A DNA stretch of 64,000 nt from Acetatifactor muris (GCA_023664365.1 JAMPFR010000004.1:1-64000), one strand, 5' to 3'. Shown: positions 25,131-33,255, counted from the stretch's first letter. A program made the numbers and translations. The notes: generated by a model from the letters alone, not told the origin.

Positions 25131-26357
25131 CTATGTCATATTCAGCGAGGCAATCCAGACGTCCGCCTCCCTGCCCCGCCGGTACCCGTACAGAACGATC
25201 CTGTCTGTGTCATCACATATCAGATAACCGCTGAGCCTGAAATCCTCTCCGTACTCCTCATAGGACAGGGGCAGTTCTTTTATCAGGCTTCCGTCCTCGG
25301 AAGAATAGATCCGTATCACATAACGCAGATCCTCTCCCCGGATATAGGTACAGGTTCCATAATAAGCGCCCTTACAGGATGCGGTGATTCTGCCGCTCTC
25401 CTCACTGTCTGCAAGGGGAAAGGCATGAATCCCCTGTCGGTCATAACGGAACACCAGACCCTCCGATTCCCTGTCTGCCGCCTCGGCTTCCTCTATCAAC
25501 GCATGATCTCCAAAGGCCCAAATATTGCCCCAAAGATGATCCTCCTCCGCTGTCCACAGAGTCTCTCCCTCCGTGTCCGCTTTTCCAAGGATTCTTTTCC
25601 CATAAGAATCCGCCCCGCTGAACAGGATTTCTCCCGTCTCCTCCAGCCAGGCGGCATGATAGACAAAAATGCCATCCTGTGTCAAATCCTTTGTTTCGCC
25701 GGAATCGGCATTAAACATATACAAACCGTTTATATTGGTATATAGGATCGTACTGCCGTCAGAAAGCAGCCTGCAGCTCAAAAGCTCCCGCTCCGATCCG
25801 GACGCCTCCTCAATATTCAGTATCTGCTCCACCTGCAGGCTGCTGTCATAATCAACCAACATATAATACCACCATTCCTCCATAGGATTGCCCAGCAGCC
25901 GATAGCCGTCCCCGTCACGGCTGTCCGTCCAGGCTTCCGTCAGCAACGGCGCCGTATTTTCCGTTTCCTTTTGAATTTCAAGGGTACTGCCGTCCATCAG
26001 CAGAACTCTTTCTCCGGTGAGCAGCAGCTGTCCGTCTCCCACATGGTTTACCGTTCCCGAAAATCCGGCGATTTCCGTTTTCACAGCAGGAGGAGCTGTA
26101 TCAGAAGCTGTGTTATCTGCTCTGCTCCCGGAGGTATTCATTTCACCTGACGGAGTACCCGCCTCTTCCTCCTGCTGATCCGCGTCCTTATCCGCAAAGT
26201 CCGATCCGCTTTCCTGCCGCGGATTCCTGCCCGATTCCGTCCCTTCTGTATTTTCCACATTAGTCCTGTCCTGCTGTTCCTCTCCCGCCTCCTGCCTGCC
26301 GCAGGCTGTCAAAAAGCACAATAACAACAGAAGCAGCTGCATTTTCCCTTTTCTCAT
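25131..26357 (-). CDS. Propeller-like secreted lipoprotein (unrecognised)
   Basis: A 408-residue lipoprotein with a short signal peptide and lipobox FLTAC, then a disordered acidic linker (~22-95). The folded part consists of strand-rich repeats such as LYMFNADSGETKDL, EILFSGADSYGKRIL and IRIYSSEDGSLIKEL. These are separated by Asp/Gly turns, which suggests a beta-propeller. It lies 15 bp ahead of the solute-binding gene and 25 bp after Uma2. In layout it matches the N-terminal half of the 773-residue fusion at 26996, so I infer that the two act together at the cell surface. No enzymatic motif is visible. Confidence 0.65.
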   Translation of the reverse strand: MRKGKMQLLLLLLCFLTACGRQEAGEEQQDRTNVENTEGTESGRNPRQESGSDFADKDADQQEEEAGTPSGEMNTSGSRADNTASDTAPPAVKTEIAGFSGTVNHVGDGQLLLTGERVLLMDGSTLEIQKETENTAPLLTEAWTDSRDGDGYRLLGNPMEEWWYYMLVDYDSSLQVEQILNIEEASGSERELLSCRLLSDGSTILYTNINGLYMFNADSGETKDLTQDGIFVYHAAWLEETGEILFSGADSYGKRILGKADTEGETLWTAEEDHLWGNIWAFGDHALIEEAEAADRESEGLVFRYDRQGIHAFPLADSEESGRITASCKGAYYGTCTYIRGEDLRYVIRIYSSEDGSLIKELPLSYEEYGEDFRLSGYLICDDTDRIVLYGYRRGREADVWIASLNMT

Positions 26358-26382
26358 GACTTTTCTATACCAAGATTCTCCC

Positions 26383-26892
26383 TTAATCTACGCCGTCAAA
26401 TAATTGTTCAAAATCGATACTGATATGGGGAAAATGGACCAAATGCAATCCTTCCTGACTTTCGGAAGCGATTGTGTCAACCAGATAATACTTCGGTTCC
26501 CCATTTTCATAATCCAGATCATATATTTCGACCATCCGCTTTTGAATATCCACGATCCAATATTCAGGGATTTCCTCTGCCCTGTATATCTCCATTTTTT
26601 CCGTCCGATCAAATTTTGCCGTTGAAGGAGACAATACCTCCAATACAAACTGCGGAGCATTGAGGAAGCTATTTCCCTTTCTGCTCCTGATCTGACAGTT
26701 GATAGACGCATCCGGTATCACAACCTTTTCGCTGTTATCGCTCATTTTCCACTTATATTGCACATTATCGGGATAAACCCGGCAGGTACTGTCTTTCAGC
26801 TGATTATATACCATACTTACAAAGTTAGTTATAACCGTAGAATGATCGGGCGTGGCACCCGCCATATCCGTTATCTGCAGATCTATGCTCAT
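26383..26892 (-). CDS. Uma2-family (DUF820) putative nuclease-fold protein
   Basis: A 169-residue protein with the PD-(D/E)XK-like fold of the Uma2 family. The N-terminal half has GATPDHSTVITNFVSMVYNQL. The core reads IPDASINC, then FVLEVLSPSTAKFDRTEKME and EYWIVDIQKRMVEIY, giving the Asp, Glu and Lys positions expected for the fold. The start at 26892 has GGGAG 7 nt ahead and a consensus promoter upstream. The long frame back to 27180 overlaps the previous gene and is not real. Uma2 proteins are abundant in cyanobacteria and some clostridia; a nuclease role is predicted but unproven. It is an unusual leader for an operon of lipoproteins. Confidence 0.8.
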   Translation of the reverse strand: MSIDLQITDMAGATPDHSTVITNFVSMVYNQLKDSTCRVYPDNVQYKWKMSDNSEKVVIPDASINCQIRSRKGNSFLNAPQFVLEVLSPSTAKFDRTEKMEIYRAEEIPEYWIVDIQKRMVEIYDLDYENGEPKYYLVDTIASESQEGLHLVHFPHISIDFEQLFDGVD

Positions 26893-26928
26893 AATAGCGC
26901 TCCCATGTAGATATACTTTGTTTTTCCA

Positions 26929-26957
26929 ATTATACGAAAACAGACTTATATTGTCAA
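26929..26957 (-). promoter_or_regulatory. Consensus SigA promoter of Uma2 and the lipoprotein genes
   Basis: TTGACA (26952-26957), exactly 17 bp, TATAAT (26929-26934). A perfect consensus pair in the gap after the 773-residue gene. Confidence 0.85.
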
Positions 26958-26995
26958 ATGCAGAATCCAAACACCTCCGGCTGCTCCACATAGGC

Positions 26996-29317
26996 TCAGC
27001 GGTTCTCATCCACATAAAGCTGCACACGGTTTTGTATGAGGCCTGCCACGTCCTCCACACGCTTCTGCCCGCTGTAATAAGCTGCGGCCTCTTCACTGAT
27101 GATCCGGATGATTTCATCCCCTTCCACGGAAAAGAAGGGCGTTGCATCCGGGACCAGGTCAAGCGCCACATTGACATCATCCCAAGTAAACCAATCTCTT
27201 GCTATGGCAGTTTCTACTCTCTTATCCAATGTCTTTTTCAATGCAGGATAGGTAAGCCATAGATCTGCATAGAGTTCACTCTTCTCCCGTGCCAGAGAAT
27301 CCTCAATAAAGTCCCATGCACTTTCCTTATGCTCCGACACGGCTGCAATGGCATACGCATCGCTGCCAATCAGAAGATGGCCTCCCCTGCCGTCCGCAGT
27401 GGGAAAGCCTACACAGACAGCGTCCCCTTCAAACATTTTCCGATAATCCCATAGCATATAGGGAGATGCCTTCTCTACGGCAAACAGTACCTCCGGGGCG
27501 GTTCCTGCGGAAACCGCCGGGGAATCCGGAAATCCGCTCACATACTCAAGTACCGCCCTGAAATCTTCCGAATCAAAACGACAGACGCCGGTGTCCCAAT
27601 CAATAAAAGTATCTTCATTGAAGAGCATAATATACTGCATCATAGCTTCCTGGGTCACACCGTCAAAGGCTTTTACACCCGGATAACGGTCTGCCATGGA
27701 ATACAGTTCCTCCAATGACAGCCCCGCTTGATTGTAAAGCCGTGCGCTGTCACCCACTACAGTCTGAATCATGAATTCCGCCGGAATGCCCACCAGAATA
27801 TTGTCACAGGTATATACATCCAATATTCCGTCCACAAAATCCGATCGCTCAAACGTCTCCGACCGCTCCACATAAGGCGCCAGATTCTCCAAGAGTCCCT
27901 TTGCAGCCAGTCTTTCCACATTGACGCCGGACAGATCGATCAGGTCCATGGGTTTCTTTGTCAGTATGGCATTGTACAGATCCGTCAGGGATTCGTAAGT
28001 TTGCACGGTAAGGTGATACCGACTGTTTCCCCTGTTGAACTTTACCGCCATTGCCGCCAGGTCGCTCCCTCCGTCCACTGTGGCAAGCACCAGTTCTTCC
28101 CTTTGGGGCGCCTGCTCAGCCTTTGTCCTTTTCAGCGCCACGATCACCCTGTCATCATTCATCCAATCTGTCACTGTGGCGCACAGTCTGCCATCCTCCA
28201 GCAGATAAAGGCCGGTAACACAATATCCGTTGACGTCGCTGTCCATCCAGTCAAACAGTTCTTCCCCGGATAACACCGAATCGCCTTTCTGTGTGTCAAA
28301 ACGGTATCCATAGACAGCTCTGTCATCATATAGCAGCAGGTCATATCGGCTGGACGGATCATCATCATTCCCCGCATCGGAATCTTCTTTCCCGGCGGTG
28401 TCACTGCTCTGTCCATTGGAACTGTCACTTCGCCCTTTCCCTAATGCAAGACCGTTGATGCCAGGAAGATTCTCTGCGACCTCCTGCAGTCGTGCATTCT
28501 CAAAATCGATTTCCAACAGGGAGCAGCGGATATTATCTGTCCCTTTCGTATTTCCCCCTGTCATGTTCATACCTTCCTGACTGACGCAGACATAAAATCT
28601 GCCGTCAGCGCCTTCGCAGGCTCCCTTTATCCGAACAGAGTCCTGATTCTCCAAATGATAGCTGACAGAGCCGTGATACTCCCCGTCCCCTGTGTACAGC
28701 AGTATCTCCCCGTTGTCGAGAAAAATACAGAGCCTCCCCTGCCCATCCGCAGTCAGCCCGCAGAGAGAGGTATTTCCCCCTGCCTGTTCCGTAATATCCC
28801 TGGAAAGCAGACAGTTTCCTTCCAGGTCAAACCTACACAAAAACCGTTTCATGGAGCCGGAGTCCGGATAGACATTTGCAGTCATATACAACCCATGATC
28901 CTGCGTAAAAAAACGATAGCCCACATCCCAGTCATTCCCGCCCTCCGGCCAGTTAATGGGGACACTCGTCAGTTTCCCGTCGGTCAGGGAATACCGACAG
29001 ATATTTTTAATGCTGTTCCCTGCATCTGACTCCCTCGACACATAAAAGAAGCTATCGCCCACAGGCTGCATTCTTTCATAGTCCGCATGTTCATCCTCCA
29101 CCGTGAACACCTCCGGCACATAGACCCACTCCCGATCCTGTCCCGGCTTCTGCTCCCCGCCCTGTCCCTGTTCCGTTCCCTGCGCAGCGCCGCCCAAGCC
29201 GCCTTCCCCGGATAAGTTATTCCCGTGGGACGTGTCATCCCGTCCGCAGGCCGTCATAAAAATAACGGCACACAGTATCATGCTGCATACAAATTTTTTT
29301 ACACTGCTTCTTCTCAT
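26996..29317 (-). CDS. Propeller plus solute-binding fusion lipoprotein
   Basis: A 773-residue lipoprotein with lipobox FMTAC (~residue 24) and a Gly/Gln-rich linker. A strand-rich propeller-like half follows (~65-410: YRFFTQDHGLYMTA, GRLCIFLDNGEILLYTG, GRFYVCVSQEG). The second half is a solute-binding fold (~420-773: ELVLATVDGG, LIDLSGVNVE, FMIQTVVGD). It ends in AAYYSGQKRVEDVAGLIQNR, the same helix found at the end of the 423-residue protein at 23845. An insert near 310-345 is low-complexity (GKGRSDSSNGQSSDTAGKED). No permease or ATPase is adjacent. A surface sensor role is inferred. Confidence 0.75.
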   Translation of the reverse strand: MRRSSVKKFVCSMILCAVIFMTACGRDDTSHGNNLSGEGGLGGAAQGTEQGQGGEQKPGQDREWVYVPEVFTVEDEHADYERMQPVGDSFFYVSRESDAGNSIKNICRYSLTDGKLTSVPINWPEGGNDWDVGYRFFTQDHGLYMTANVYPDSGSMKRFLCRFDLEGNCLLSRDITEQAGGNTSLCGLTADGQGRLCIFLDNGEILLYTGDGEYHGSVSYHLENQDSVRIKGACEGADGRFYVCVSQEGMNMTGGNTKGTDNIRCSLLEIDFENARLQEVAENLPGINGLALGKGRSDSSNGQSSDTAGKEDSDAGNDDDPSSRYDLLLYDDRAVYGYRFDTQKGDSVLSGEELFDWMDSDVNGYCVTGLYLLEDGRLCATVTDWMNDDRVIVALKRTKAEQAPQREELVLATVDGGSDLAAMAVKFNRGNSRYHLTVQTYESLTDLYNAILTKKPMDLIDLSGVNVERLAAKGLLENLAPYVERSETFERSDFVDGILDVYTCDNILVGIPAEFMIQTVVGDSARLYNQAGLSLEELYSMADRYPGVKAFDGVTQEAMMQYIMLFNEDTFIDWDTGVCRFDSEDFRAVLEYVSGFPDSPAVSAGTAPEVLFAVEKASPYMLWDYRKMFEGDAVCVGFPTADGRGGHLLIGSDAYAIAAVSEHKESAWDFIEDSLAREKSELYADLWLTYPALKKTLDKRVETAIARDWFTWDDVNVALDLVPDATPFFSVEGDEIIRIISEEAAAYYSGQKRVEDVAGLIQNRVQLYVDENR

Positions 29318-29433
29318 AAAACATAACCGCCTTTCTTGTTATTTCATTGCTAAGTTTCATTTTATACGGCTATGTATATAAGTTGTATCCTCCTGACGTA
29401 GTGCTTTCTCAGTGATAACGGGCGAAAAAAATG

Positions 29434-29560
29434 TTGACGGAAGCGCTGATAAGTGCTAGTGTATTTTATGAAAAAGGGTGTTATCGTAAAGCAACGGTTC
29501 GCCTTAGTTAATAGTGGTTCAAAAAAACAACCTAACTTTGGCTGGTGCGGTTGTTTTTTT
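29434..29560 (+). ncRNA. Candidate plus-strand small RNA between two divergently placed units
   Basis: In the 257-bp gap upstream of the 773-residue gene, the plus strand shows TTGACG (29434-29439), 17 bp, then TGCTAGTGT (an extended but weak -10 at 29457-29462). An intrinsic terminator at 29521-29560 follows. This would give an RNA of about 90 nt with no reading frame. The -10 is poor and the terminator is explained by tyrS on the other strand, so this is only a candidate. Confidence 0.2.
29521..29560 (-). terminator. Intrinsic terminator after tyrS
   Basis: AAAAAAACAACC and GGTTGTTTTTTT pair across a 16-nt loop; the T-run follows the stem on the minus strand 15 bp after the tyrS stop. The plus-strand sequence is equally capable of termination. 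Confidence 0.85.
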
Positions 29561-29574
29561 GATGCTAAAGGTAT

Positions 29575-30816
29575 TTACATCACAATCTTCTTGTAGCTCT
29601 TTTTGCCCCGGCGGACCACAATGCCGTCCCCTGCAAAGGCCTCCGGTGCATAAGCGGTCTTAATATCCGTCACCTTCTCGTTGTCTACGGTGACGCCGCC
29701 CTGCTCCACCGCCCGTCTTGCCTCAGAGCGGGAAGCGGTGAGCCCTGCCTTCACCAGCACACCCAGAATATCTATGGTTCCGTTCAGGAAATCTCCCTCC
29801 TCTAATTTGCAGGCAGGCATGTTGGAGGCGTCTCCGCCGCCTGCAAACAAAGCCTTTGCACTTTCCTGAGCCTTGTCCGCCTCCTCGGCTCCGTGTACCA
29901 ACCGGGTCAGCTCATAGGCAAGAATCTCCTTTGCCCGATTCAGCTGGCTGCCCTCCCATTTATCCATCTCCTCAATCTGCTCTATGGGCAGGAATGTCAG
30001 CATCCGCAGGCATTTCAGTACGTCTACATCTGCCACGTTCCTCCAGTACTGATAAAACTCAAAGGGAGACGTCTTGTTGGGATCAAGCCAGACAGCGCCC
30101 TTCTGGGTCTTGCCCATCTTCTTGCCCTCGGAATTTAACAGCAATGTAATTGTCATAGCGTAGGCATCCTTGCCAAGCTTCCTGCGAATCAGTTCCGTGC
30201 CTCCCAGCATATTGCTCCACTGGTCATCGCCGCCAAACTGCATATTACAGCCGTACTTCTCATACAGGCACAGAAAATCATAGCTCTGCATAATCATGTA
30301 GTTGAACTCCAGAAAGCTTAAGCCCTTCTCCATCCGCTGTTTGTAGCACTCAGCCGTCAGCATACGGTTCACGGAGAAGTGAACGCCAACATCCCGGATA
30401 AACTCAATATAATTCAAATCTCTGAGCCAGTCCGCATTGTTTACCATGACAGCCGCGGAATGGTCTGCCTCCGTCCCCTCTCCAAACCGTATGAAACGGC
30501 TCATCTGCTTCTTAAAGCACTCGCAGTTATGATCAATCTGCTCCGTTGTCATCATAGTACGCAAATCACTTCTGCCGGAAGGGTCGCCTATCATGCCCGT
30601 TCCGCCTCCAATCAGCGCAATGGGCTTGTTTCCCGCCATCTGCAGTCTCTTCATCAGGCACAGCGCCATGAAATGTCCCACATGAAGGCTGTCCGCAGTG
30701 GGATCAAAACCGATATAAAAGGTGGCTTTCCCATTGTTAATCAGCTCCTTGATTTCCTCCTCGTCCGTCAACTGCGCCAGCAGTCCTCTTGCCTTCAATT
30801 CCTCAAATACTGTCAT
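29575..30816 (-). CDS. tyrS: Tyrosyl-tRNA synthetase
   Basis: Charges tRNA-Tyr with tyrosine. Class I signatures are [12 protein letters not shown] (HIGH-equivalent HVGH, residues ~46-49) and [13 protein letters not shown] (KMSKS-equivalent KMGKT). The central [14 protein letters not shown] and [11 protein letters not shown] segments line the tyrosine pocket. An S4 RNA-binding domain closes the 413-residue protein ([19 protein letters not shown]). AAAGGAGAG precedes the ATG. The 179-bp upstream gap shows no T-box specifier or TGGNACCGCG antiterminator motif; instead it holds an interspersed repeat. Confidence 0.97.
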   Translation of the reverse strand: MTVFEELKARGLLAQLTDEEEIKELINNGKATFYIGFDPTADSLHVGHFMALCLMKRLQMAGNKPIALIGGGTGMIGDPSGRSDLRTMMTTEQIDHNCECFKKQMSRFIRFGEGTEADHSAAVMVNNADWLRDLNYIEFIRDVGVHFSVNRMLTAECYKQRMEKGLSFLEFNYMIMQSYDFLCLYEKYGCNMQFGGDDQWSNMLGGTELIRRKLGKDAYAMTITLLLNSEGKKMGKTQKGAVWLDPNKTSPFEFYQYWRNVADVDVLKCLRMLTFLPIEQIEEMDKWEGSQLNRAKEILAYELTRLVHGAEEADKAQESAKALFAGGGDASNMPACKLEEGDFLNGTIDILGVLVKAGLTASRSEARRAVEQGGVTVDNEKVTDIKTAYAPEAFAGDGIVVRRGKKSYKKIVM

Positions 30817-30842
30817 CTCTTTCTCTCCTTTATTCCCGCGTG

Positions 30843-30958
30843 CAATGAGCCAAGCGGCCGTGCTTGCATGGACAGTTGGCGAATGCCGCGAGGGTCAACA
30901 CCCCGCTGCTTGCAGCGCCTCAAATTCCATGCCCCGTTGCTTGCAGCGGGGTTATTGA
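30843..30958 (-). repeat. Interspersed intergenic repeat, copy 2, with adjoining hairpins
   Basis: Minus strand: two hairpins built on CCCCGCTGCAAGCAACGGGG-type sequence (near 30901-30955), then TTGACCCTCGCGGCATTCGC and CTGTCCATGCAAG. The latter matches the repeat between nrdG and dut (18 of 22 in the core). It fills the space between the VWA gene stop and tyrS. No T-run, so it is not an obvious terminator. Confidence 0.6.
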
Positions 30959-30977
30959 CTCTCAGGGTATAACGCCC

Positions 30978-31049
30978 GGCTCAAACCGTCCACTGTCAGC
31001 GGGCTGACATCAATTTCTGCATTGCCTGGTTCAAGCCGTCCACTGTCAG
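30978..31049. repeat. 22-bp direct repeat straddling the VWA gene stop codon
   Basis: Copies at 30978-30999 and 31028-31049 are identical at 20 of 22 bases, 50 bp apart. The right copy encodes LTVDGLNQ near the C-terminus. The left copy contains the actual stop and is out of frame, so it looks like a small tail duplication. Confidence 0.85.
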
Positions 31050-32198
31050 TTTGTACATAGGAAACAGTTCCTTTACCGCTGTTTCCGCCTCCCGCCAGGG
31101 CGCCCGTCCCGGCGCCATTTTCGGATTCAGCCATACCACCTTTTTGTATTTCTTCTTCACCAGGTTCAGCCACTCCCAGCCTGACAGCCCGCCGTTTGGC
31201 CCCCTGTAATTTCCGGTGTCCGAATATAATTCCTCCGGCGCCATAGCCGCGTCTCCTACGATAATCACCTTATAATCGCTGTCCACATTGCGGAACATCC
31301 ACTCCGTGTCAATCCAGTCCCCGTTCTCACACTCCGGCGTTTTATACAGCTTGCTGTATATGCAGTTATGAAAATAATAAGTCTTCACGTCTTTATAATG
31401 GTTAGATTTATGCACCGCCTGAAACAAATCGTTGAGCAGGCTGCTGAAGGGAATCATTGTCCCTCCGGAATCCATGAGCAGCAACAGCTTTACCGCGTTT
31501 TTCCTGGGCTTCTGCATCACAATCTGAAGGCAGCCGCCGTTATTGCATGTCTTGTTCACGGTACCATCAATATCCAGCTCCGTCTCCGGTATATCAAGCC
31601 TGGAAGAAAACTGCCGCAGCTTCCTGAATGCCATTTGAAACTGCCTGTTGTCCAACACCCTGTCATCTCTGAAATCCCGGTACTTCCTTGCCCCTACCAC
31701 GGAAAATGCCGACTGATAGCCCGTCTGGCCGCCCACCCGGACGCCTCCCACATTGCCTCCCATATTGCCGAAGGAAGTCTTTCCCATGGTTCCAATCCAG
31801 AAACTGCCGCCGTTGTGCTCCTCATTCTGATCCTTTAACCGCTGTTTAAATGTCTCCTCCACATCCTCCTTGTCCACCTGAATGTCCTCCATCTGATTCA
31901 GGTGCGCTTTTGCTTCCTCATGGGCAAGCTCCAGCATATCTGACTTGTCCAGCCAGCGCAGCATCTCCTTCCCCACCTCCGTCTCCCTCTGGGCAGGCTT
32001 GAAGCACTCTTCGAAGGCCATATCAAATTTATCGAAATCCGTCTCGCTTTTTACCAGAATCATCCGGGCCACATAATAGAACTGCGTCAGGGAACTGCCG
32101 CAAAGCCCCTTATCCAACGCCTCCTGAAGGGTCAGAAACTCTCCCAGCGTCACCCTCAGACCCTTTTCCCGCAAGGTCTCAAAGAATTTTATGAACAT
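30996..32198 (-). CDS. VWA-domain (CoxE-like) protein partnered with MoxR ATPase
   Basis: A 400-residue cytosolic protein of the VWA CoxE family. The helical N-terminus (FFETLREKGLRVTLGEFLTLQEAL) and the MIDAS-like metal site LLMDSGGTMIPFSSLL (DSGGT in place of DxSxS) are typical. The later IIVGDAAMAPEEL and GWEWLNLVKKKYKKVVWLNP segments complete the Rossmann-like fold. The start is placed at MFIKFFETL, with GGAGG 5 nt upstream. CoxE-type VWA proteins act with a MoxR AAA+ ATPase to remodel client complexes. Its MoxR partner is 1.2 kb upstream, separated by a toxin-antitoxin island. Confidence 0.85.
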   Translation of the reverse strand: MFIKFFETLREKGLRVTLGEFLTLQEALDKGLCGSSLTQFYYVARMILVKSETDFDKFDMAFEECFKPAQRETEVGKEMLRWLDKSDMLELAHEEAKAHLNQMEDIQVDKEDVEETFKQRLKDQNEEHNGGSFWIGTMGKTSFGNMGGNVGGVRVGGQTGYQSAFSVVGARKYRDFRDDRVLDNRQFQMAFRKLRQFSSRLDIPETELDIDGTVNKTCNNGGCLQIVMQKPRKNAVKLLLLMDSGGTMIPFSSLLNDLFQAVHKSNHYKDVKTYYFHNCIYSKLYKTPECENGDWIDTEWMFRNVDSDYKVIIVGDAAMAPEELYSDTGNYRGPNGGLSGWEWLNLVKKKYKKVVWLNPKMAPGRAPWREAETAVKELFPMYKLTVDGLNQAMQKLMSAR

Positions 32199-32344
32199 AA
32201 CTTCCTCCATGCCTGGATTATATATCATATACTGTTTTTCATTTTTTTACATCACGCGTATCAAGTATCTTAATGCTCATTCGTTTGCCAAATCTTCATA
32301 ATGCCCTCTGCAAGATATAATCTTTATGTTCTGTAATTCATCAA

Positions 32345-32732
32345 CTCCCTTTTCGGGAAAGTGTTCCCGCTGTTACTTTCCAAAATTTTCATGAATAATC
32401 ATACATTTCTTGATTTTATATACACCCCTGCAAACTGGAAGTTATTTTTTACGAATTGCCTTATACATACCCGAAACAAATGAAAAACAACCTAATAAGC
32501 CAATTACAATTCGCCATATTACACTATGGACTTCTGCTATTATTGATGGACAAAATGCGGCAAATAGAAAAACTATCAATCCTGCGATTACCAATACAGC
32601 ATTAACTTTTTTCATTATAATACCTCCCTATAAATTCCTGTTTATCTTTATAAAGTTTAAATATGTTTTTATACATCAGAAAGTTATCTTTATAAGTTCA
32701 TTTTTAGTGGATACACATTTCCGAAAAGAGAG
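32345..32732. mobile_element. 388-bp MITE-like element with terminal inverted repeats and 8-bp target duplication
   Basis: The left end is CTCCCTTTTCGGGAAAGTGT.. (32345-32371). The right end, read on the minus strand, is CTCTCTTTTCGGAAATGTGT.. (32732-32706); 21 of 27 bases match. It is flanked by identical TTCATCAA copies (32337-32344, 32733-32740). Removing the element and one flank restores an intact YoeB-type toxin frame. No transposase is inside; the only gene is a 57-codon membrane protein. The IS family supplying the transposase is not identifiable from the ends alone. Confidence 0.9.
32442..32615 (-). CDS. 57-residue membrane protein carried by the inserted element
   Basis: Begins MKKVNAVLVIAG with GGGAGG 7 nt ahead of the ATG. 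Two hydrophobic helices (~5-27, VLVIAGLIVFLFAAF, and ~33-52, IWRIVIGLLGCFSFVSG) and a basic end AIRKK. I do not recognise a family. It is markedly AT-richer than the surrounding genes. Being the only frame inside the 388-bp element, it is cargo rather than a transposase; a good binding site and sensible topology argue that it is translated. Confidence 0.65.
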   Translation of the reverse strand: MKKVNAVLVIAGLIVFLFAAFCPSIIAEVHSVIWRIVIGLLGCFSFVSGMYKAIRKK

Positions 32733-32940
32733 TTCATCAATGTCGTAGACTAAACGATTACATTCATCTATTCGTCTGGAATAACCCGGTCTGTGTTTTA
32801 ATGATTCCGGCTTACCTGTTCCCTGCATTGCTCCGTTTCGCCTTATATCCTCCAAAAGACTGTTTATTTTCTTTAATGTTTTACGGTCTTGTGTCTGCCA
32901 ATGAAGATAATCACGAAATCCTTTCTCCGTAAATGTGAAG

Positions 32941-33255
32941 TCATTCATTGTCCGCTTTCTCCATAAAATCTATGACCTTTTGTGTTGGTTTCCAGTCGTC
33001 AGCTTCCATATCCCTTAATTCTTCCATTGTAAAAGATATCGTTTTGCCCTGTTCCAGCTGCTCTCTGCTTCTATCCAGCTTGGCAAGATACTCTGCATTT
33101 CTTTTCGCTTTTTGCATTTCATTGTATTCTTTTTCTGACACAATTACTACATTTTCATTCTTAGGTCTTGAAACAATCAATGTTTCCCCATTAATTACCT
33201 GATTGCACCATTCCTTAAAATTATCCCTTACATCCATGCTTTTCACTGCTACCAT
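32941..33255 (-). CDS. Phd/YefM-family antitoxin
   Basis: A 104-residue antitoxin that would bind both the YoeB-type toxin and the operator. The N-terminal DNA-binding half reads MDVRDNFKEWCNQVINGETLIVSRPKNENVVIVSEKEYNE, the classic Phd/YefM pattern. The charged C-terminal half (LDRSREQLEQGKTISFTMEEL) is the toxin-binding part. The start is at the second of two adjacent ATGs (33255), with AGGAGG 6 nt ahead. It overlaps the toxin start by 8 bp, as is usual. It appears intact although the toxin is broken. Confidence 0.88.
   Translation of the reverse strand: MVAVKSMDVRDNFKEWCNQVINGETLIVSRPKNENVVIVSEKEYNEMQKAKRNAEYLAKLDRSREQLEQGKTISFTMEELRDMEADDWKPTQKVIDFMEKADNE

Larger units (their letters stand above)
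32277..32948 (-). pseudogene. YoeB/Txe-type toxin gene disrupted by a 388-bp insertion
   Basis: The 5' part (32733-32948) encodes the YoeB-like run FTEKGFRDYLHWQTQDRK, KKINSLLEDIRR, GKPESLKH, SRRIDECNRLVYDIDE. The 3' part (32277-32336) encodes LQNIKIISCRGHYEDLANE and stop, containing the catalytic His-Tyr end of the family. Joined across the insertion they give one 91-residue frame ending SCRGHYED.., the expected YoeB length and tail. Between them is a mobile element, so the standing frame reads through into it and ends after 90 residues without the catalytic end. The toxin, an mRNA interferase when intact, is therefore predicted to be inactive. Confidence 0.9.

Noticed and set aside
26893..27180. 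Long N-terminal extension of the Uma2 protein
   Set aside because: It would overlap the previous gene by ~185 bp in another frame and reads as non-protein-like Trp/Ser/Arg-rich sequence.
23845..29317. A carbohydrate ABC transporter operon
   Set aside because: Two solute-binding-like lipoproteins are present but no permease or ATPase gene lies in or beside the cluster.
30817..30995. T-box leader expected ahead of tyrS
   Set aside because: No TGGNACCGCG-type antiterminator, no specifier loop and too little room; the space is filled by an interspersed repeat.
32676..32948. An intact 90-residue YoeB toxin
   Set aside because: Its last 18 residues come from the inserted element and lack the catalytic His-Tyr; the true end lies beyond the element.
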